A stretch of DNA of 64,000 nt from VBCK01 sp035511515 (GTDB lineage Bacteria; Pseudomonadota; Gammaproteobacteria; Burkholderiales; Burkholderiaceae_F): contig DATKFG010000029.1 in the NCBI GenBank assembly GCA_035511515.1, forward strand, positions 3,348 through 67,347, given 5' to 3'. The position numbers and the translations under genes are program-made. The notes below the pieces were generated by a model, which saw only the letters and a list, made by a program, of their open reading frames with translations, was not told where the DNA came from and did no database searches. Shown here piece after piece: positions 60,242 to 64,000 of the stretch; position 1 is the first letter of the stretch; each line of letters opens with the position of its first letter.

Positions 60242-61087
60242 TCAGCCTATGAAGCGCACGACGACCCCGGCGACGAGGCAATACACGCCGAAGAAATGCC
60301 AGCGGCCCTGTTCCAGCCACCGTGACAGCCATCTGAGAGCCGCCAGCCCTGCCAGGAAGCTCAACCCCATCCCGAGCAGGCTCGGGGTGACGAAATGCAG
60401 CAGTTGTGCCGGCGCGGCGCCGGAGGAGGGCGTGACCGCCTTGTAGAGGCGGTACGCCTCCCTCGCGATCACCGGTGGGGTCAGCACCACCGCCAGGGCG
60501 AAGCTGAACTCCTCCGCCCGCAGCCGGCTCGCGCCGAGGAAAAGGGCCGTCGAGATGGTCGCGCCGGAGCGCGAAAAGCCACGGAACGGCAGGCACAGTC
60601 CCTGCACCGCGCCAACCCACGCGGCCCCGCGCAGGGTGAGGTCGCGAGGCGGGCGCTTGGGAACGCGCGAGGAGACGATGATCAGCACCCCGGTTGCGCC
60701 CAGCGCGACCGACATCAGCCTGGCGTTGCCGAACAGGACCTCGATTTCGAAATCGGGCGAGTTGTGTGCGACCACCCACTTGATCACCTGCAGCAGGACC
60801 ACACCCACGACGCCGGTCAGCGCCGTTGCGGTTACGACCAGCAGCGCATTGGCGCGGAACGCCGACATCGACGAGAAGTAGTCGGCACGCCACGACTTCC
60901 AGAAGTACGCGATGACCGCAAACATCGTGCCGGTGTGCAGCATCACCAGCAGAAGCGTCATCTGGGGAGCGGTCGGATCCAGCCCCATCAGCTTTTCGGC
61001 GACGATCACGTGCGCGGAGCTCGATACCGGCAGCAGCTCGGTCGCCCCCTGGACGACGGCCAGAATCAGGATCTGAAGCAGGCTCAT
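60242..61087 (-). CDS. uppP: Undecaprenyl-diphosphatase (BacA/UppP)
   Basis: 281 aa integral membrane enzyme recycling the undecaprenyl carrier for peptidoglycan. The two conserved regions are present: VVQGATELLPVSSSAHVIVA near residue 12 and LPFRGFSRSGATISTALFLG (the PGxSRSG region, reading FRGFSRSG here). The ELLP and FRG variants differ from the common EFLP and PGxS forms but keep the Glu, Ser and Arg thought to be catalytic. About eight TM spans. Convergent with the GST-like gene (2 bp) and divergent from pxpB (68 bp). Confidence 0.9.
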   Translation of the reverse strand: MSLLQILILAVVQGATELLPVSSSAHVIVAEKLMGLDPTAPQMTLLLVMLHTGTMFAVIAYFWKSWRADYFSSMSAFRANALLVVTATALTGVVGVVLLQVIKWVVAHNSPDFEIEVLFGNARLMSVALGATGVLIIVSSRVPKRPPRDLTLRGAAWVGAVQGLCLPFRGFSRSGATISTALFLGASRLRAEEFSFALAVVLTPPVIAREAYRLYKAVTPSSGAAPAQLLHFVTPSLLGMGLSFLAGLAALRWLSRWLEQGRWHFFGVYCLVAGVVVRFIG

Positions 61088-61155
61088 ACAAGGCGTTGGA
61101 TCGGAAGTGGTCGGGCCGCGATTATCTTACGTTCGGCGCCTATGATGGGGCGACC

Positions 61156-61863
61156 ATGGAGCCGCCCACCGATCCCGTTGACGCGCGCTTCCAAGCCGCG
61201 AGCGATCAGACCCTGCTGGTGTCTTTCGGGGACCGGATTGCCGCGGAGACGCACGATCGGGTGCGCTCGCTGCTGGCCTCGCTGCAGGATGCGCCGATCG
61301 CCGGTACGCGCAACCTGCACCCGGCCTATTGCTCTCTGCTGATCAAGTTCGACCCGCTGCGGACGACCCACGAGGCGATCGAGCGCGAAGTGCGCGACCG
61401 GATCGGCCGGCAGGACACGACGACGGCCGCAGCCGGGCGCCAGGTGGAAATTCCGCTGTGTTACGGCGGCGAGTTCGGGCCCGATCTGGCCCCCCTGGCC
61501 GAGCTGCGGCACCTCAGCATCGACGATCTGATCCGCACGCACTCGCAGGCTGCGTATACGGTGTACTTCCTCGGTTTCGTGCCCGGTTTTGCCTACCTCG
61601 GTACGGTTCCCGACACGATCGCCGCCCCGCGCCTTTCCTCGCCCCGGCGCCGTGTCGAGGCCGGCAGCGTCGGGATCGCGGGGCGCCAGACCGGCATCTA
61701 CCCGTGCGCCGTGCCGGGCGGTTGGCGGCTGATCGGAAGGACGCCGCTTCCGTTGTTCCGCATCGACCGCCAGCCGATGGCGCTGCTGGCGCCCGGCGAC
61801 GAAGTTCGGTTTCGTCCGATCTGCGGCGACGAATTTGTTCGCATCAAAGAGGCGGACGGATGA
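61156..61863 (+). CDS. pxpB: 5-oxoprolinase subunit PxpB (KipI-like)
   Basis: 235 aa. The AHS1/KipI domain shows LLVSFGDRI, RNLHPAYCSLLIKFDPL, VEIPLCYGGEFGPDL, YTVYFLGFVPGFAYLG and SVGIAGRQTGIYP. With PxpC and PxpA it forms the ATP-dependent bacterial 5-oxoprolinase that opens 5-oxoproline to glutamate, a damage-repair function. Start at ATG 61156; the ATGA overlap with pxpC implies coupled synthesis. Upstream in-frame codons would enter the uppP promoter region. Confidence 0.93.
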   Translation: MEPPTDPVDARFQAASDQTLLVSFGDRIAAETHDRVRSLLASLQDAPIAGTRNLHPAYCSLLIKFDPLRTTHEAIEREVRDRIGRQDTTTAAAGRQVEIPLCYGGEFGPDLAPLAELRHLSIDDLIRTHSQAAYTVYFLGFVPGFAYLGTVPDTIAAPRLSSPRRRVEAGSVGIAGRQTGIYPCAVPGGWRLIGRTPLPLFRIDRQPMALLAPGDEVRFRPICGDEFVRIKEADG

Positions 61864-62792
61864 TCCGGGTGGAGTTGCCCGGGTTGATGAGCACCGTCCA
61901 GGATCTGGGCCGCGAAGGCTTCGGCCCGCTCGGCGTGTCGGCGTCGGGCGCCGCCGATCCGATCGCTCTGCGAATCGGCAATCGTTTGCTCGGAAACCCC
62001 GAGGGGGCCGCCGCCCTCGAGCTGACGCTGATCGGCGGGATGTTCCGGTTCGAGACCGATACCTGGGTTTCGATCACCGGATCGGACTTCGGAGCCACGC
62101 TCGATGGCGGGCCGTTGACCACGTGGGTCGTCCATCGGGTCGGCAAGGGCGAGGTTCTGCAGATGCAATCGACGCGCAGCGGAGCCCGCTGCTACCTGTG
62201 TGTCAGCGGGGGACTGCAGGTGCCGCTCGTTCTTGGCAGCGCATCGACCCACGTGCTGAGCGCGCTGGGCGGCTTGAACGGCCGCCCGCTTCGAAAAGGC
62301 GACCTGCTGCGCACGGGTCCATGCCGGCCGCCCGCCGCCAAGCGCGTCAATCCGGAGATGGCCGAGCGGCTGGCACCGCGCCGTCGCCTGCGCGTGACCG
62401 ATGGCTTGCAGTCCGATTGGTTCACCGAAGCGTCGCAACGAGCGTTCCTTGAAGTAAGCTTCCGGGTGACGGAGGCATCCGATCGGATGGGTTTGAGACT
62501 GGAAGGCAGCGCCATCGAATCGACCTCGCAGGCCGACATGATCACGACCGGTGTCGCCCTGGGAGCGATCCAGGTTCCAACCGGTGGCCAGCCCGTGATC
62601 GTCTTCGTCGAGCAGCAGACCACGGGCGGCTACCCGGTGATCGCCAACGTGATCGCAGCCGACCTTGCGTCGGTCGGTCAGTTGCGCCCGCGCGACTCGG
62701 TGCAATTCGAGCTCGTCTCGCAACGGGCTGCCCGCGACTTGATCCTCGAGCAGGAGTCGTGGCTCAAGTCGGACCAATTGCTGTTGTCTTGA
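61860..62792 (+). CDS. pxpC: 5-oxoprolinase subunit PxpC (AHS2 domain)
   Basis: 310 aa biotin-dependent-carboxylase-like (AHS2/KipA) domain: MSTVQDLGREGFGPLGVSAS, ADPIALRIGNRLLGNPEGAA, CYLCVSGGLQVPLVLGSAST, ASDRMGLRLEG and QQTTGGYPVIANVIAADLAS. It pairs with PxpB to phosphorylate or activate 5-oxoproline before hydrolysis by PxpA. ATG 61860 overlaps the pxpB stop. Confidence 0.94.
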   Translation: MIRVELPGLMSTVQDLGREGFGPLGVSASGAADPIALRIGNRLLGNPEGAAALELTLIGGMFRFETDTWVSITGSDFGATLDGGPLTTWVVHRVGKGEVLQMQSTRSGARCYLCVSGGLQVPLVLGSASTHVLSALGGLNGRPLRKGDLLRTGPCRPPAAKRVNPEMAERLAPRRRLRVTDGLQSDWFTEASQRAFLEVSFRVTEASDRMGLRLEGSAIESTSQADMITTGVALGAIQVPTGGQPVIVFVEQQTTGGYPVIANVIAADLASVGQLRPRDSVQFELVSQRAARDLILEQESWLKSDQLLLS

Positions 62793-62824
62793 TCGCTGCC
62801 ATCGACGCCAAGGGCCCCGACCGC

Positions 62825-63625
62825 ATGGATCTGAACTGCGACATGGGCGAATTGCCCCAGGCGGTCTTTGACGGCACGCAGGACCAGTTGATGGACTCGC
62901 TCACCTCCGCCAGCATCGCGTGCGGCGGTCACGCCGGCGATGAGCGCACGATGGAGGCGACGATCCGGCAGGCCCTGCGGCACGGCGTGAGCATCGGCGC
63001 GCACCCGGGGTTTCCGGATCGGGCCAACTTCGGTCGCCTGGCCGTTTCAATGACCCCCGATCAGATCGCCGAAACGGTCCACGAGCAGGTCGTTGCGCTG
63101 GGTCGGGTCGCGGATCGCTGCGGGGCGGTCGTGGTCCATGTGAAGCCTCACGGCGCGCTGTACAACCTGGCGGCGCGCGACGCGGCGGTCTCGCGAGCGA
63201 TCGCCGACGGCGTGGCCAGGTGGCGGCAGGATGTCGTGCTGATCGGTCTGGCCGGCTCGAGGATGCTCGAGGTCTTCCGCGATATGGGTTTCGAAGTCGC
63301 CGCGGAAGCGTTTGCGGACCGCACCTACGAGCCCGACGGCAGCCTGCGTTCGCGCAAACTGCCCGACGCCGTGATTCGCGATCCGCGATTGGCCGGCGCG
63401 CAGGCGCTGCGCATCGCGCAGTCGCATCGGATCATGGCCGCCGATGGCAGCGAAATCGAGGTCGATGCGCAGACGATCTGCCTGCACGGCGACACGCCGG
63501 GTTGCGTGCAGATCGCGGCGTCGGTCGCTTCCAAATTGCGCGAAGCGGGGCTCGAGTTGAAGGGCCTTTGCCGTGCGCGGCTCGCGGCCTCAACGCTCCG
63601 ACAGCCGGTCAACCAACGCTCATGA
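62825..63625 (+). CDS. pxpA: 5-oxoprolinase subunit PxpA (LamB/YcsF)
   Basis: 266 aa. The LamB/YcsF family start MDLNCDMGELP contains the metal-binding Asp/Glu; IACGGHAGDERTME, GAHPGFPDRANFGR, HVKPHGALYNLAA, FADRTYEPDGSL and ICLHGDTPG are all in place. Catalytic subunit of 5-oxoprolinase; gene order B-C-A. ATG 62825 chosen because it matches family N-termini; an in-frame GTG at 62759 inside pxpC would add 22 residues. Confidence 0.94.
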   Translation: MDLNCDMGELPQAVFDGTQDQLMDSLTSASIACGGHAGDERTMEATIRQALRHGVSIGAHPGFPDRANFGRLAVSMTPDQIAETVHEQVVALGRVADRCGAVVVHVKPHGALYNLAARDAAVSRAIADGVARWRQDVVLIGLAGSRMLEVFRDMGFEVAAEAFADRTYEPDGSLRSRKLPDAVIRDPRLAGAQALRIAQSHRIMAADGSEIEVDAQTICLHGDTPGCVQIAASVASKLREAGLELKGLCRARLAASTLRQPVNQRS

Positions 63626-63691
63626 TGGCCGCGCTGCGGTCCGAGCCGCAGGTGCCACAGAGCCATCGGGGACTGCCGGCCGGGTTTCGGG

Positions 63692-64000
63692 CTGCACCAC
63701 GAAGCGGCCGAACGCCAAATCACCGGAAGAGGACGGACCAGTCACCGGGGCCTCATTTGGCAAAAGATTACCCGAAGGCCGGCCCTCACCCCCTCCCCTC
63801 TCCCGCTGCGCGGGCGAGGGGCGACCGGCTGACGCAAGCGCGCAGGCCTTCGCACGGGCACGCCGTATCGCCCCTCGCCCGCGCAGCGGGAGAGGGGAGG
63901 GGGTGAGGGCCGGCCTTCGGGTAATCCTTTGCCAAATGAGGCCCCGGTGACTGGTCCGTCCCCTTCCGGTGATTTGGCGTTCGGCCGCTTCGTGGTGCAG
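63692..64000. repeat. Large palindrome of at least 309 bp around element copy 3
   Basis: The inverted repeat of the nested 127-bp element extends outward on both sides: 63692-63824 and 63868-64000 are reverse complements over 133 bp with two mismatches (AAGAGG versus AAGGGG, CAAAAGA versus CAAAGGA, in common orientation). The right arm runs to the window edge, so it may continue. Possible explanations are a mobile or recombined element pair, a real large hairpin, or an assembly fold-back. Confidence 0.9.
63783..63909. repeat. 127-bp palindromic intergenic element, copy 3 (inverted orientation)
   Basis: Arms 63783-63824 and 63868-63909 are identical to those of copies 1 and 2 and perfectly complementary (42 bp). 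The spacer 63825-63867 is again 43 nt; its reverse complement shares its first 19 nt with the copy 1 spacer, so this copy is flipped. It follows pxpA by 157 bp and is nested in the longer palindrome. Confidence 0.95.

Noticed and set aside
1..64000. CRISPR arrays, IS elements, prophage, tRNA or rRNA genes
   Set aside because: No direct-repeat/spacer arrays, transposase or integrase motifs, and no tRNA-like cloverleaf sequences were recognised in either strand.

Overview
The window is GC-rich (about two thirds G+C by eye), gene-dense DNA from a Gram-negative proteobacterium. Outer-membrane lipoproteins, LolA-like, RND and MipA/OmpV proteins and Tat signals fix the Gram-negative character. The gene set (ubiB, glmU, DUF5666 lipoprotein, an ECF42-type sigma factor with a DGPF protein, a xanthomonadin-like pigment cluster) fits Betaproteobacteria/Burkholderiales best, with Xanthomonadales-type exchange possible; the taxonomy is inference. 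No rRNA, tRNA, CRISPR array, transposase or phage gene was found.

Layout. 1-12.2 kb is mostly housekeeping: truncated ubiB, glmU overlapping an ALDH7-type dehydrogenase, an S1/P1 nuclease, a Tat-exported FAH-fold hydrolase, a POT peptide transporter, an exported M3 peptidase and an ornithine-decarboxylase-like enzyme. 12.2-22.5 kb is a mixed block: DUF5666 lipoprotein, SDR, two TPR proteins, a small helical protein behind a PhaR-like operator, a protein made of three 6-carboxytetrahydropterin-synthase-like modules, DUF2231 and GNAT proteins, a gene-poor gap, and an ECF42 sigma factor with its DGPF partner behind a matching promoter. 22.6-30.7 kb holds a two-component system followed by a heavy-metal-type RND tripartite pump.

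30.7-48.4 kb is the centrepiece: an aryl-polyene (xanthomonadin-type) cluster. A FkbO/Hyg5/XanB2-type chorismatase should supply a hydroxybenzoate starter. An ANL ligase activates it and two ACPs carry the chain. Two ketosynthases, a chain-length factor, a ketoreductase and two hotdog dehydratases build the polyene. Two acyltransferases, two methyltransferases, a GT2, a NodB-type deacetylase and a PAP2 enzyme tailor or anchor it. LolA-like, MMPL and MipA/OmpV proteins probably move it to the outer membrane. The ketoreductase start overlaps the stop of the RND outer-membrane-factor gene.

48.9-64 kb carries an exported beta-propeller protein, an EmrB/QacA exporter, a PQQ-type dehydrogenase with a diheme cytochrome c, a chromate-resistance region (chrB, chrA, a stand-alone ChrB C-terminal-domain protein, a Tat-exported Fe/Mn SOD, a YncE-like propeller, a second ChrA), a GST-like protein, uppP and the pxpBCA 5-oxoprolinase operon. 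A 127-bp intergenic element with perfect 42-bp inverted arms and a constant 43-nt spacer occurs three times (upstream of glmU, inside the polyene operon, and at the window end). The last copy lies inside a larger palindrome of at least 309 bp.
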